Positions 31,684 to 44,222 of a DNA stretch of 64,000 bases are shown here, piece by piece (within the stretch, counting starts at the first letter, position 1; every line of letters begins with the position of its first letter). Position numbers and translations under genes: made by a program. Where the stretch lies: the NCBI GenBank assembly GCA_014529385.2, contig CM043958.1, forward strand, positions 155,595,293 through 155,659,292, written 5' to 3'. The DNA is from Adiantum capillus-veneris (taxonomy: Eukaryota; Streptophyta; Polypodiopsida; Polypodiales; Pteridaceae). The notes below the pieces were generated by a model. The model saw nothing but the letters and a program-made list of their open reading frames with translations, was not told where the DNA came from and did no database searches.

Positions 31684-34594
31684 TGATCCTGTTGCACTCA
31701 GTAGTCCGAAGTTAGCGTTTTTTTACATATTAGCTACGAAACTGAGTTTTACTTATCCAAATGACTTGAAAATTGAAAATAAAGCTTAAAAGGAACTTGT
31801 GAAGCTGTGCATGTGCTCACAGTGCAAATCTGGCCAAAAAATTTCATCTAGACATCCTACGCGTAGACGCGTAGGATGTCTTTTTCATCAGAATTGGTTC
31901 ATACTTGACATGTAGGTAGTGTAAGGCTCATGGAACATGGCTATAGTCTTGGATTTGAATTTGGATATCAAAAAGTTGATTTTTGGGCTGATTCAGGCTT
32001 TAGGTCACAATTTGGGCAGAATGTCCATCATAGGTAGCAATTGATGTCCAAATGGGTTGAAAACTGGTATATGGGCTTATTGCACCATGGTATTGGCTCC
32101 CATGATGTCATTCTTTGCACAGAAGGCTAAATTTATGCTGGAGACATCCTACGTATAGGATGTCATTTTTCATCAAAATGACATCAAACTTGTTCTGTGG
32201 GTTGTCCTTGGCCTATGGAACATGGCCATGTTCTTGGATTTGAATTTGGACAAGATTTGATGCTTGTAAGGCTCTGTGAGGTGTTTTTGGGCTCAAAAAG
32301 TGTATCTTGAAGGTGTTGGGGGTCAAAAGTGATTAGAAAGGCTTCAAACTTGACATATGGGCTCTTGATGATGAGGTAATTGGATCTCGAATGATAAAAC
32401 ATCCCTTGCATGCCAAAAAGGTTAATTAGACATCCTACACGTAGGATGTCTAATTCATCATTTTTTCTCCCTGAACACACAGATTGTTTAGTGATGTGTT
32501 GGTGAATGTGTTGTGCAAGTTTCATGGGATTTGGACAAGATTTGGTAGGTCTTTGGCCCATTATTGCCTCTACGCCGTAACTTTGCGTTTTTCCATGCAT
32601 ATGAAGTCAAGCTTGGTCCAAATGTGATGAAACTTGGTGTATGGCTTGTAAATGTCATTCAGAACATGTGCATGATAAAAAATGTTGGAGTCTGTGCCAA
32701 AAAGTGCCCTTGAGACATCCTACGCGTAGGCTGTATCCTGGTGATTTTTTCAGTGCTAGTGCTCCGAGTGCTTGCCCTTTGCTCCCCTAAGTGCCTTTTG
32801 AGCCTAATTTCAACAAAAAAGTCAAATAGATAGAGTATAACTCCCTATGTGGACTTCAGAGCCTCCGAGCCGTTTTCTGACTTTTGGAGTACTTTTTGGC
32901 GGAAATTTCTCGATGTTGATCTCCATAGCTTTCCGATCCCTTGGGGATCCTTGCCGTATGGTTTTTGTCGACTTTGGCTTCATCGGAGCTCTATTTGGAA
33001 ATTTGTCGCTCTAGAAGCACCCGTGGTTGTGTTTACATACCTTTGATGATTTGTGGTGGTCTACCACCATAGGATTTGGTTGTTGATGGTCTAGGAAAGC
33101 CGCTCGTGAAGTTTGGTGGCAAACGGACTTGCGGTTTGGCCGCAAGTGCAATTTGACGCTTTGTGTGTCTGATGCCGTTTCTGAAGTTTAGTGCCACCTC
33201 GGATCACTTTTTTGTCATGCGGGTCATATAGACTTGTTGAGCATGTCGAGATGCTCCTACACATGAATTTTGGTAGCATTTGGTCGTCGTTTCGCCGATT
33301 TCCCATTTGGTGGCCTCTTGCGGGTTTCTGGGAATTAGGATTTTTCCCGATGGTTTCCTACTGCCTTTGGACATCCAGGACTGGTCTCCTAGACTAGGGT
33401 AAGTTGCCGATGAAGTCTTGTTGCTTTCGGGTTAACCGTTAGGCCGCCGTCTCTACTTGTAGGTCTCTACCGCTCGCTTTGTGTGTGACCCCTACGCTAG
33501 TTTTCGCGGCATAATGACAAACATGCGCGAAAAGCTCAAGGTGGTGAGCCTACCTCTCATGTCTGGAGCTCGTCGGGTAGTCGTGCGCGTCGTAGAAGCT
33601 GCTGGAAGGTCGATCCGCTCTAGGTGGCAGAAGCTCTCTCCACAAAGTCAATAGTGAGAATGAGCTAAAAATGGGGTGAAAATTTCTTATAATGGAGGTC
33701 CCCAGACCACTTTTCATGAAATTTGACATGTGCTCCTATCTTCTTGCGAGATGCAGTTTAGGCTTAAAAATTTCTTGATTTGGACTCCATTTGCTCTGTT
33801 TACCAGAAATTTGGCATTTCGATCAAAACCTGGCCAAAACACGCTTTCCGCTCCAGTCTCATAATTGCACCCCCACTGTACCATAGGTTTTCCTATAGTC
33901 ACTGATCATCACCATATTTTTTGTTTTTCATTACAATTATTTTTCACCTGCTTTTTGTATTTTTGATGTTTTTCTACCGAAAATTAGCAAAATTAAAAGA
34001 AAAATAGCAAATCAAACCCAAAAAATCCCCAAAAATCATAATAAATCACAAACATCACCGCAACACATTATATACACTCACATGAAATTTTTATGGCCGG
34101 ATTTCTCTGTTTTACCAATATTTTGCATGAAAAATGGCTATTTCTACTTATATACACACACCTAGGGGCTTGATTTGGCGTTTGGCCCCATATACCTGTA
34201 GATTCATGCTGTATAAGGGCATATATACTTGGGTTACTCCAAAAAAATTCGCAATCAAACAACAACCCTTAAAATAGTCGAAAATCATGGCCTTTTTTGT
34301 TATTTCTGTCATTGGTTCCGCATTTGAGAGTGTCTCTAGAATGCCTCCCCCTCTCCTAGACGGAGTCCTCCCGGATGACAAGGTATCGCCTCAGAGTATG
34401 TGCCGTGCATAGGTTGAAAAGGTTGTGCTAATGCCTGGCCGATTAATGTGGCCCTATTTTATGCATACTCTATCAATGCATGGAAAAATTAATGATGTGC
34501 AAGAGAAGGGAATAAGCAAGATGCTTATTGGCATTCGTTGTTGAGGTTTTCTGCTTTCTTTGCAAGTAACAACTGTAACTCTACTGCTCTCTGT
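31684..34594 (-). repeat. Non-coding palindrome array upstream of the B aORF
   Basis: Palindromes with arm AGACATCCTACG and its reverse complement lie at 31850-31881 (with an internal duplication of ACGCGTAG), 32142-32164, 32428-32451 and 32713-32736 (right arm decayed). Starts are spaced 292, 286 and 285 bp, and sequence between them repeats in diverged form (a TTGAAAACTGGTATATGGGC-like phrase near 32058, 32347 and 32628). From about 32750 to 34594 no palindromes or ORFs are seen; part of it (GAGCCGTTTT near 32867) matches A' near 22690. Confidence 0.85.
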
Positions 34595-35371
34595 TTAATT
34601 TTCTTTTTTGCAAAAGGCAATTGCTTTGCCGACACTGTTGATGGAGTCGTAGCTGTTTCTAAGGAGAGAATTGGCTGTGATGTAATGGCTATGGGCCTTA
34701 TGACCTTGGCTTTCCATTGGTATTTTGTTGCTGCCGATTTTTGTAGATGGTTTGGCTCTTTCTTGTTTGCCCGCTGGTTTGTCTTTCATCGGCATCCACA
34801 TATGTCGGTTTTCCTTTTTGAAATGTGTCTGTCTGCTTTCCATTGTTGCTTGTACTGAAGGTAATTCCTTTTGCTTTTGCTTTGGTATCCAAATGAGAGT
34901 GACATTTGGGTTATGGTTAAGCATTTTCTTTGGGATCCATATTTGTTTTATGACCTTGGGTTGTGGTTGAACCATCTGCTTTGTTGGAATTTTGTAGTTG
35001 CATTGTTCTCTGTCTGCCATGGCATTTCTATCCTTCCACATCCATACTTGTTTACCTTGTTTTGGTAGCCTAGATCTTTGCATTACGGTCGGTGACTTCA
35101 TATGTCTGTAATTAGCATGGTTGGATTTTACTTGATTGTTTGTGGTGGGTATCATGTTCTTTAATGGAATTTGTGCTTTGGGCTTTGTTTCTAGTGATTG
35201 CATGGCTTGCTGTCGATCATGCTGGTATTGCTGAGAAAAAGCTATCACCTGTTGTTCATGTTCATGCTGAATTTTGACTGCCTTTGCTTTCCAATCTATC
35301 TGCACATTGTACTCTTTTTGCCAAGGTTTCCCCAGCATCATTGGGTGTTGTGTGCTTTCATCTGTCACCAC
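34595..35371 (-). pseudogene. Second retropepsin-like domain end and basic tail of B
   Basis: An ORF of 258 codons that begins inside the second protease-like domain (HPMMLGKPWQKEYNVQIDWK) and continues into a Lys/Gln/Pro-rich tail with repeated Trp motifs (KQIWIPKK, TLIWIPKQK, RHMWMPMK). It ends with a short Ser/Asn-rich region. It is collinear with A' 24500-23822. The repeated W-x-P-K spacing of roughly 15-25 residues suggests a multivalent binding tail; partner unknown. Confidence 0.65.
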
Positions 35372-35640
35372 ATAGAATTTGTGTGGGCAAATATATTGAT
35401 GTAGCTATACATGCAATATAGTCCATCCCAATGTTGTCAATGGGTGTGATGTGCTACTTTCCAGCACTTGAGGAGTAGGATGAAGTTGATCTATGACTTT
35501 GAGCTGTTGGTATAATCTGTAAGAGATTAAATTTGCTTGAGCATCCGAATCAAGCAATGCTGTTGATTCAACTTGATTGCTGCCCATTTTTACCGTAATT
35601 ATTGGCTCCACTGTTTCCTCCTCCAGCTCCGTCAGTCGAA
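35372..35640 (-). pseudogene. Second retropepsin-like domain of B, N-terminal half
   Basis: Follows integrase in the same frame: IITVKMGSNQVESTALLDSDAQANLISYRLYQQL. The catalytic triad position reads D-S-D-A where A' has D-T-G-A, so the essential Gly is changed to Asp in this copy. A stop at 35405 separates it from the rest of the domain. The upstream linker is rich in Gln, Glu and Arg, as in A'. Confidence 0.7.
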
Positions 35641-36867
35641 TGGCATTGATTCGCAATGGTGTCCCACTTTGTTGTTGTTGTCGCAGAAACCGTCTTTTTG
35701 CAATGCGTTCTTGTGCTTCGGCTTGAGCTTCCTCCCGTACTCTCTGTTTTTCCTTAATTCTTTGTTTTCCTTGATGAATTTGTTGGAGCATCTCCTGTGT
35801 GAGTGGTAGATGATACCTCCTCAGTCGACATCCACTAATCCAGTTTGGCATTTCTTCACATGCTAATGTAGCAAGCTTGACATCTCCACTTTGTGATAGA
35901 TCACTAATCACAAATGGTCCCATCCCTCGCTTTTTAAGTTTCTTGGCATGCTGCTTCAAGGTATAAACAAGTCTGTAATCACCTGTTTTGAACTCTTTGG
36001 TACGCACATGTTTGTCAAAAAATTCCTTTTGTCTTCTCTTTTTAGCATAGATTGAAACGACACCTCGTAAGCGGAGTTCATCTAGCTTTTCAAGATCATC
36101 AATCCTTGAAGAGAGCTCATGTCCTGTCCATTCCAAGCTTTTTGCTACTCGTAGAGTTGGGATTAAAAACTCTGTGGGTAGTATAGCATTTAGGCCAAAT
36201 ACCATGTTGTATGGTGTTGTTCCTATTGATGTTTTGTAAGCTACCCGGTATGCCCATAGTGTTGAGTGTAGCTGCTGATCCCAATCTGTTCTTGATTTTG
36301 ACACTATTTTAGTGAGAACTGTGCATAGTGTTTTATTTGTGGCCTCAGCTTGCCCATTGGCCTGTGGATGGTATGGTGCGGATTTCCTATGTATGACCAT
36401 GAATTCCTCTAGCAGATATTCAATGACTTCATTGAGAAAATGTGTTCCACGGTCAGTGAAAATTTCTATTGGTAACCTGTAACGTACAAAAACATTCTCA
36501 TACAAAAATTGTGCCGTGGTATGTGCATCAGCTTTTTGTGTTGCTTTGGCTTCGACCCATTTTGTGAGATAGTCCGTAGCCACAATGATATATTGGGTAT
36601 GGGTGCGATATGCAGGGGGTGATATAGGTCCCACAAAATCAATGCCCCATTTTGCAAATGCTCTTGCTCACATCATTGGCCGTAATGGAATCTCATCTCT
36701 TTTTATTGGCATCTTGGTACGTTGACATGCATCACAACGCTTTACAAACTCTTCAGCCTCCATGTGCAATGTAGGCCACCAAATTCCTGCGGTTAAGACA
36801 ATTTTTGCCGTCTTATCGCCCGAAATATGGCCTCCACTTATTCCGCTATGTGCATGTTCTAGAATCA
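35641..36867 (-). pseudogene. Integrase of element B
   Basis: The N-terminal zinc-binding module keeps H, H, C and C (EHAHSGISGGH and KRCDACQ). The catalytic core keeps Asp in WGIDFVGP, Asp in FTDRGTHF, and Glu in NGQAEATNK. The C-terminal SH3-like part reads GDYRLVYTLKQH and GPFVISDLSQSGDVKL. No chromodomain follows; instead the frame runs into the second protease-like domain. In-frame stops lie at about 36870 and 36666. The core ORF of 409 codons (35405-36634) is otherwise open. Confidence 0.92.
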
Positions 36868-38455
36868 ACAGGTATTAGCTTTCACTTGCACAGATTCTAA
36901 GTTGATTGTCCTTTCCCCGCTTATAGAGTTGATTCCCAATTAACTGAAAGTCACGTGCTTCCAGCTCTATAGCTTTTTCCCATGCTCTTGTGATGTTCTC
37001 AGGGAACGTCCTGGTGGTTAAGAAGTCAATGATATATTGACTCCATGCAGGTGCTATGTTTACCTGAAACAAAGTTGCGTAATCCATTGGTCGTTTGGCA
37101 CTACATATAGTACACTTGGTAATATAAGAATGTGTATCCGCATACATAGTTGGCTAATAAACCCCTAACTGTTTCAGTCTCTGGTGCGTCTTCACTGTCG
37201 AACAATGAAATGCACAACCCTGGACATGTGCCTCTTCAAGGTAGCACTCGAATTCTTCCGGATTTATATATAATCGTAGGATTAGGTCAGATCCAAGATG
37301 ATACAGCCGTCCTGCTATGAACTGAAAGTTTTTTGTTTGTCGAATTGTTTGCTGTTTGGATCTACATTCCGTATTATCAAACCTACTTCCACAGGAAAGA
37401 ATGCTAACAATTTCTTGAGACCATTTGGGTACCATTTCAATGTTGAAAAGATAAGCATCTGGTATGTCATCATCTACTCCTTCAGGAGCTTCCCCATTGT
37501 GTATTCTTGAAAGATGATCCGCTCGTAGATGGGTTTTACCCTTTTTGACCACCGCTGTGAAGTCAACTTCTAGCAATATAATAAACCAGCGTACGATTCT
37601 CCCTGTATTGCAAGGTTTATTTACTAGGTACAAAAGAGCTTGATGATCTGTGAAGAACACAAATTTGTTTGCAAGCAAATAATGCCGAAATTTCTTTACA
37701 GCATAAATCATTCCTAACGCTTCCCTCTCGGTGGTTGTGTAGTTCTTTTCTGCACTGTTTAACTGTCGGCTCGCATAGCAAACTGGAAAATCCATTGTTC
37801 CATCTCCAGGTTGAGCTAGAATACTTCCAATGGCATATGCTGAAGCATCAATATGCACATGGAATATCTTTTCCCAATCTAGTGCCTTTAGTACAGGTGC
37901 TGATATAAGGTTTTCCTTCAGCTTTTGGAATGAAGTTTCACACTCCTCGGTCCACTCGAAATTGACTAGAAAACGATACAGGGGTTGTGTGATAACCGCA
38001 TACATGTATATGAATCTTCGATAATATCCGCAGTGTCCCATGAAGGATTGCACTTGTTTCGCATTAGTAGGCCTGGGTAGGTCTACAATGACTTTGACTT
38101 TGTCTAGTTCTGTGGTTATGCTATTTCTTGAGACAATGTGTCTTAAGATTCGTCCTTGCTTAACCATAAATACACACTTTTCCGGGTTAAGACAGATTCG
38201 ATATGTCCTGCACTTTTCAAAGACTTTTTGCAAATGGTCCATATGCTCCTCTCACAGAAGAGAGTGTACACATAGGTCATCCATGTAAATTTCTAAGAAT
38301 ACTCTTAGGTATTCCTTGAATGCATGAGTCATTAACCTCTGGAAAGTGGTTGGTGCATTAGTTAAGCCAAATGGCATAACTCGATACCCATAAATCCCCC
38401 ATTCTGTGGCAAACGTTGTTTTGTGTTGATCCTCCCTTGCTTTTGCCAGTTGGTT
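36868..38455 (-). pseudogene. Reverse transcriptase (C-terminal part) and RNase H of element B
   Basis: The RT palm signature YMDD is encoded at 38287-38276, followed one stop later by HMDHLQKVFEKC, LNPEKCVFM and a connection region with GHCGYYRRFI and FEWTEECETSFQKLK. RNase H shows HVHIDASAYAIG, AEKNYTTTEREALGMIYAV, KFVFFTDHQALLYLV and LRADHLSRI, so the catalytic Asp and Glu positions are intact. A linker to integrase holds GVY, a stop (TAG where A' has Trp), then PTMYADTH. The 362-codon frame from 38242 to 37154 is uninterrupted. Confidence 0.93.
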
Positions 38456-39004
38456 GTATCATGAAAACCCATCCAAAAAGGAATAAGCCAGTTTCCCGGC
38501 CACTCGCTCAAGTACATGTTCTGTAATTGGCAAGGGATAATTATCCCTTATGGTTGCTGCATTCACCTTCTTGAGGTTTACACACACTCGCAGTTTTCCA
38601 TTCTTTTTGGGAACTATCACAATGGGTGACACCCAATCTGTATGTTCGATTTCATAGATGAATTCAGCTTCCATTAGTTTATCAATCTCTTCTTTGATTT
38701 GTTTAGCAAATGTGTCATTATATGTATAAGGACGTTGTTTGCTAAGTTTTGCATCCGATTTTAAAGGAATTGTATGTTGGCATATCAATGGATCAACTCC
38801 TTTGAGGTGTTTATAGAACCAAGCGAACACATCTTTATACTTCTTGAGAAGTTGTGTTAGCTGTGCTTCCTCCTCAGGCTCTAAATCGTTAGCTATATAG
38901 ACCGGCTGAGGCTTTTCACCTGGTTCTGCGAGGTCTATCTTTTTTGCATTTTCAGACCCATCGTAGGATTCTTGGTTGGTTCTTTCCCTGACTGGTGGTG
39001 TCAT
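38456..39004 (-). pseudogene. Reverse transcriptase, N-terminal part, of element B
   Basis: Begins with ENAKKIDLAEPGEKPQP and the pre-RT block CQHTIPLKSDAKLSKQRPY, then finger motifs TDWVSPIVIVPKKNGKL, CVNLKKVNAATIRDNYPLP and SFLDGFS. The frame stops at 38459 (TGA at the usual GYNQ glycine) and continues as YNQLAKAREDQHKT..FGLTNAPTTFQRLM. The Y-P-L-P and FLDGFS motifs are typical of the Athila branch. Confidence 0.9.
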
Positions 39005-39274
39005 GATGATTTTTCTGTCCTAGATAGTAAATTTCCGATAGTGTGCTGGTACGTTCATGTTCTCCTTTTCTGACTTCCCTTTTCCATCACTATCTTCTTT
39101 AGTAGTCCATATCTCTCTCAAAGACCGTTTCAGTTCTTGGTATTTCTGTTTACGCTCCAGTTTGGTCCACTCTTGGTCTTTTGTTGTTTCTTTTTTTGAA
39201 TTTTGAGATTTTTGTGATTTTGTTTCGGTTTTAGCTCTTCGTATCTGTTTTATTTTCTCTTGCGTTCGTTCTAT

Positions 39275-39916
39275 TCAATTTTTTGAGAATTTTCCTGATA
39301 TTTGATCTTTTACACAATCCTCTGCTCTTACAAGCATCAAATAGTGAGTTTTACCTTTTATCATGGGCATCAGGTTCTCTGTCGCTTTGTTTCCTGTTCG
39401 TTTCCTTCTATAGCGTTCTTGGCGTTTAGAATGTTGATTAGCAAAATCATAAAACTTGATATTCTCGGCTTCATTTCCACGCTCACTTGAGGTGTCTGAA
39501 CACTCATTATTTGCATCATCATTTACTTCCAAATGTTCAGAGGAGTTATAAAACTCTTCTTGTTTCGGTGGTTCTACCGTCTCCTTTCTTGGTATAACGC
39601 TCACCATGTAATAGGGTAACACATCATAGCCATCCTTATCGCAAAATTTTGTTGTTGGACTGTCGGTAATGGTACAGACATCCAATGTTGCCAGTATGTG
39701 TTCCCATTCTAGAGGTTCCAAGGCATCTTCAGGGAAAGGTTCCGAAATATACTCCTTGTCCTCAATTGCTCTTTCTAAGACGCATTCCTCTCTTCTTAAG
39801 CTTCCACAATGTGAAGCTCCGCACATCCATAGCTCTTTTGGTTGCCCTAACCATGCTGGTAGTTCTGATCCTGCTATTGTAGTCGAATCAAACTCTTTCA
39901 CCGGTGTTTGGTTCAC
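39275..39916 (-). pseudogene. Protease-RT linker of element B
   Basis: An open frame of 213 codons with WMCGASHCGSLRREECVLERA, EPLEWEHILATLDV, KFCDKDGYDVLPYYMVS, an acidic middle and a basic stretch RRQ-like KRQERYRRKRTG. Matches A' 28700-28166 and A 54902-55336, including the Cys residues. This region has no recognised domain but is conserved across the three elements, so it was probably a functional module of the polyprotein. 39005-39274 continues it in a decayed form. Confidence 0.7.
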
Positions 39917-39936
39917 ATCCTTGTAACTATGGTCTT

Positions 39937-40425
39937 TCAGGTGTATTTTAGTTGTCGTTTAGCCATGTCTGAAGTATATGTGGTCACATAACCCCAATTT
40001 TGGACCATCTTCAATTGTCGCATGAATGGTCGTCCCAAGATTATCTCATAATTGTTCTTTTTGTCGAAATCGACTATTGCAAATGTATGCTCATACTCGA
40101 TTCCGCACGAAGTGACAATCACTTTTTCTAGGAGTCCTAACGGCTTCTCCATGAGCCCATCTGCCAATTGAAGTTTCATTCTGGTAGCTCTCAAAGCTGG
40201 TTTTCCCCATTTTTTCCAGATTTCTTTGGTGGCGATAGCAACTCCCGCTCCACTGTCAAGAATAGCTTTGGAAACTACTCCTTGGAATTCTACTGGTAGC
40301 GTAGTGTTTCCGTCTTCTCCCTCGCAATATTCTCCAACCTTATTCAATGGTACTGGCCTAGTGTTTAGTTGAGATCTGTCCAACTCTCTGATCCCTTCTT
40401 GAAGCTTCAAGGTGGGGTCTTTCAC
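39937..40425 (-). pseudogene. Gag-proximal aspartic protease of element B
   Basis: A retropepsin domain in an open frame of 162 codons. Catalytic motif AILDSGAGVAIA, followed by MKLQLADGLMEKPLGLLE, HTFAIVDFD and YEIILGRPFMRQL, the flap-end motif. It would process the Gag-Pol polyprotein. It corresponds to the protease interrupted by B in A' and to 54570-54850 in A. It is separated from gag by a frameshift near 40850 and a stop at 40435, and from the linker by a frame change at 39930. Confidence 0.9.
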
Positions 40426-40434
40426 TCCAAATTT

Positions 40435-40872
40435 TTATAGGCATTTTCCTACTGTGGTCCACATGTTTGGCCTTAACCTTAGGAGTTCTGCTAACGTGAT
40501 TGTGCATGCCACCGGAGTGGATAACAACTCAATCAATCCTTGTGAATCCATCACCTTGTTAGAAGAAAGTCTTTGAGATGGGATTGCTCTCACTTCCGAC
40601 TTAGCTTCGTACTCTCCTAGGTAAGAGGGTAAAGTTGTCAAAGAGTCTGGTTGGCTGTGACCCGAACTAATTGATCCTTGATCTCTCCCTTGTGAATGTA
40701 TCTCATAGTTCATTTGCGACGTTGCCTCAAATTCTTCAATAGGAGGTAAGATCACATTCTTTTCTTTTTTCGTGCTATTCAGGTGGTTACTCATCCTATT
40801 AGCCTCATTGGCCTCATGGATTTGCTTCCACAGATCATCTAGACCTTTACAGTCCTTATCCATTTCTGCCAA
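40435..40872 (-). pseudogene. Gag-protease junction region of element B
   Basis: An open frame in the same phase as the protease. The recognisable element is the block PVACTITLAELLRLRPNMW, which in A and A' reads PIQCTLTLGELLKLRPYLW (A') and PIQCSLTLGELLKIRPYLW (A). This block is thus conserved just before the protease in all three elements. Its role is unknown; it may be the maturation boundary. Confidence 0.6.
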
Positions 40873-43800
40873 TATTTTAGGCTGGAGTCACTTGCCCCAT
40901 CGGTGGTATTTGGCACTATGATAGGCTCTCCTCTGGACTCATAGTCATTAGTGATTCTTTCCTTTGTTTCCTCATGTTTCTCTAATGTTGGTTGGATAGG
41001 GGTTGGAGCTAGTGCTTCATGACAATTTGCCGGTTTACCCAGCAGGTCTTCCATCAATGATTGAGCCGTCTCAATCATCTTTCTACACATATCCAACCTC
41101 TGTTTTTCTATTTCTGCATATGGATAAGTCATCCACCTTTGCTCCTGGGTTTGGTTCTTTTTAAGTCAAGCTTCATAAGCTTTTAGAAGTGCATCCAATT
41201 GCTCGTTTACCTTGTCTGCCAATATAGATCCTCCTGATCCTGCACTTTTGGGCTCTGCTATTTCCTTGGGTGCTATGACTGCTGTGGTGTGTGAGCTTAA
41301 GCTAGCTAGATCCTCTAACCGCTCCAATCTGTTCTTTGTATGTTTCAACTCCTCGGATAGGGCTGTTTGCTCTTGTTCCTTCCTGGCCTTCCTACGCGCC
41401 TTTCTAGCTTTCCAAGTGCTTCTCTGCTTTTTTGTTTTTGAACTTTGGGCATCGGTTTTTGGTTCTTCAACTATGGGTTCGTTCGTCCTTCTTTGGGCTT
41501 GGGCCTGTGTTACCGCCTGAATAGGCATGATTGTTTCATTTTCCGATCCTCCACTGGAAGGTACTGTTTCTAACATGTTCAAGGTGGTTTTTGCTCCCTT
41601 GCTCGGGTTTTTAGGGAAATCGGGAATCAAATGAGTAATTCCACATTCTGGGCAATACGCATTGACTCTAATGATTTCATCATGAGGACAGTCTCTCAGC
41701 CAATGGTCTCCACCACACTTGTAACAGGGTCCCTTGGGTTGTTGAGGTGCTCCTTGAGCCCCTCTTTGTTGGTAAGCATGTCTCTCTCCGCCCATGCCTC
41801 CATTGGCTATGAGCATCAATGCTCGTTCATCTAGGCTATATCTTCCTTCTCCTGCGGCCTGTGCAGCAATTAGTGGTCCTTGATTCCCTATCATGCTCCA
41901 TGGTTCTGGCGTCGAGGGTTCTTCCGGTGGATAATAGACAGGGTTTGCCGCATATCCATTGGGATCTTAATAATACGCATGCATAGGCACCAAAGCCGTT
42001 TCCTCTAATTCAGTTACTGTTGGTGTGTATCTTATACCAACTTGTCGTAATCTTGGTAGGGGTGGTTGTTGTCCCAACACCGGTTGTGGTCTTTCTACAC
42101 CTACAGATCCTGGTAAGTTGCCTGCTTGATATCTAGGCATCGGTGGAACTTGAGGGGAAGCTACTGGAGCTTGGGGAGCGTAAGGTCTCTCTCTCACATA
42201 TCCCTTGTTATAATAACATTCCTCGATCCCATGGTTTGTCCATTTTTGTTCAATAGCACACCACTTGGGTTGTTTAGCATGGGGTTTGGTGTACAAGTTG
42301 ATCTTTTTTAGCACTTCATCTACAAGCTACTCCTGGTTTACCGCTACTTCTTCTTTCGGTGATGTCTTAGAAGACTTGCTTCCACTTTGCTGTGAAGACG
42401 AATCGTCATCAAGGTCCTTGAACTCCCCTTCTTTGTAGATTGCACAATTGTCCACAAGGTACAGAGCCTCCTTGGTCAACTCATTCAACGTCGTGCTCCT
42501 TTTCATATGTAAGTCTTTCTGGAGATCTGCATTCCTTAGTCCTTGGATGAATATCAGCTCAGTTGGCAGTTCTTCAACAGGACAGAACTTAACATATCTT
42601 TTTAGTCTTAGGGTTGCCTTTCGTACAGATTCTCCATCTTTCTGTTTGAATTTATGGATTTGTGAGACGGTATTATGAGCTATTCCCCTTTGAGATAATT
42701 CCTCAATAAACTCGTCAAACACTTCCTCCATCGACTCAAAGTCTCTACGCTCTACAGAGTCAAACCAAGTGGCAGCATCATCCTCTAGGGTTAGTCCAAA
42801 CCCTACAAATTGGGTGGAAAAATCTAACACCTTTTCGGCTCTAATTACACGCACAAAGGCTACTACATGATCTCTTGGGTCTCTGCTTCCTGTGTATTTC
42901 TTGTTTACCCATTTTTGCACTTGAGAAGGTCTAATTATGCGATGGTCTACAAACCTCATCATTGGATCACCCAGTCCCAGTCGATACACCTCCTCAGGCC
43001 TTCTGTAATAGGCTAGTTCCTCTCCTAATGGTGCTCCTAAGCCATAATTTCTAACGGTTCTCGCTGGAGGTGGTTCTTCTCTGCGAACTCATTCTATGGG
43101 TGGTCCTCCAGGCTCTGTCGACCCTTGTGTCTTTGGCTTACTCTCAGCTTGATACTTTGAATAGAGTGGTGGTTCTTGCAAATCCCTGAGCCCTCGTGTG
43201 TCTTGATAACCATCTCGGTTTCGGTCTGGTTCCATTGTTGCACTCTGTCAAAGCCATGCCTGCAATGATGGCTGGTTTGCTGGTTGGTCTTGGTTGTTGA
43301 ATGCTTGCGGTCGGGTGGAATGTGAGGTAGTGTCATACTCATCTGAAAAAGGATTCATTGAATTTCTTGGGGTGTGGGCGGCTCTTGGCACTTCCTCAGG
43401 GACATATGCTGATGCTCCTGGACCTGTTGCTCTCTTTACTTCCTTTGGGAGAATACGTTGGTATTCTCGCCCGTATCTATCAACAAAAACTATGCCCTTC
43501 CCCGTAGAAGTTTCATAAGAGAAGAAGTAAAGAACCTTGTCTTTGCTTAATTCGTTTACGTATGGTTCTTTGTTGCGAAAGTAAGAGACTATACCCTCAC
43601 TCTCATGTTTGTAGATTCCCACATTCTCGTTATAAGTTGGAACCCTGGTTGTTTTCTTATCATACATAAAAATAGCTCCGGGTCGATCAATGTTTGGTGG
43701 CGGTTCTTGAGTTTCTGAAACCATTTTCCCTTTAGCCACGTTATCTCCATATCTGTTGTAATCTTCAGGGTTACTAACTATTAAATAGTGGTTCCCCTTT

Positions 43801-44222
43801 TCATCTCGAAATCTATCTCCATCATCATACACTCGGATTAGCTCCGATCTTTGAGCTGGCCTCTCTTCGATACAAATGCACTTGCGGCCTCGATAGTCTG
43901 AATAGACTAGGGCTCCTCTCGAGTTTGTTCCCTCTAAGAAGATCACCGTGAGCCTGGAATCATTCAAAGGATTTTGGGAGGTGCTTCCTCCTCGCATAGG
44001 TCCATCATAGGTGAAACCTCCTGGCTGTTGACTACCCATCATGAAGAAAGATTTGTCTGATGAAGTGTCAGTATCACTACCTTCCTCAATAATCGGTGCT
44101 AGCAGATCTAGCCTTGCCTGAGTTACACTCTCTTCGGTGGACACTAAGCTACTTTGGTCACCTGCCACTTTCTGGTCTCTAACAATGTATCTTCCTGATC
44201 TTAAATTCATCAAACTTATCAA
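40839..44222 (-). pseudogene. gag of element B
   Basis: Starts at 44222 (MISLMNLRSGRY); MNLRSG also opens A' gag, supporting this start or the internal Met. One frame runs to about 40839 with in-frame stops near 43248, 43090, 42324, 41964 and 41166. Blocks: an N-terminal region with VFVDRYGREYQRIL-like sheets; a capsid-like part (VQKWVNKKYTGSRDPRDHVVAF, ATWFDSV, GESVRKATLRLKRY, QGLRNADLQKDLH); the Cys/His patch KWCAIEQKWTNHGIEECYY; a zinc knuckle CYKCGGDHWLRDC and a second partial one CPECGITH; and a C-terminal Lys/Gln-rich coiled coil. Four stops sit where CAG, CGA or CAA would give them by C-to-T change. Confidence 0.88.

Noticed and set aside
34538-34970. Plus-strand hydrophobic ORFs that look like membrane proteins
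   Set aside because: Antisense to the Lys/Gln-rich tail of B pol; Lys and Gln codons read in reverse give Phe and Leu.
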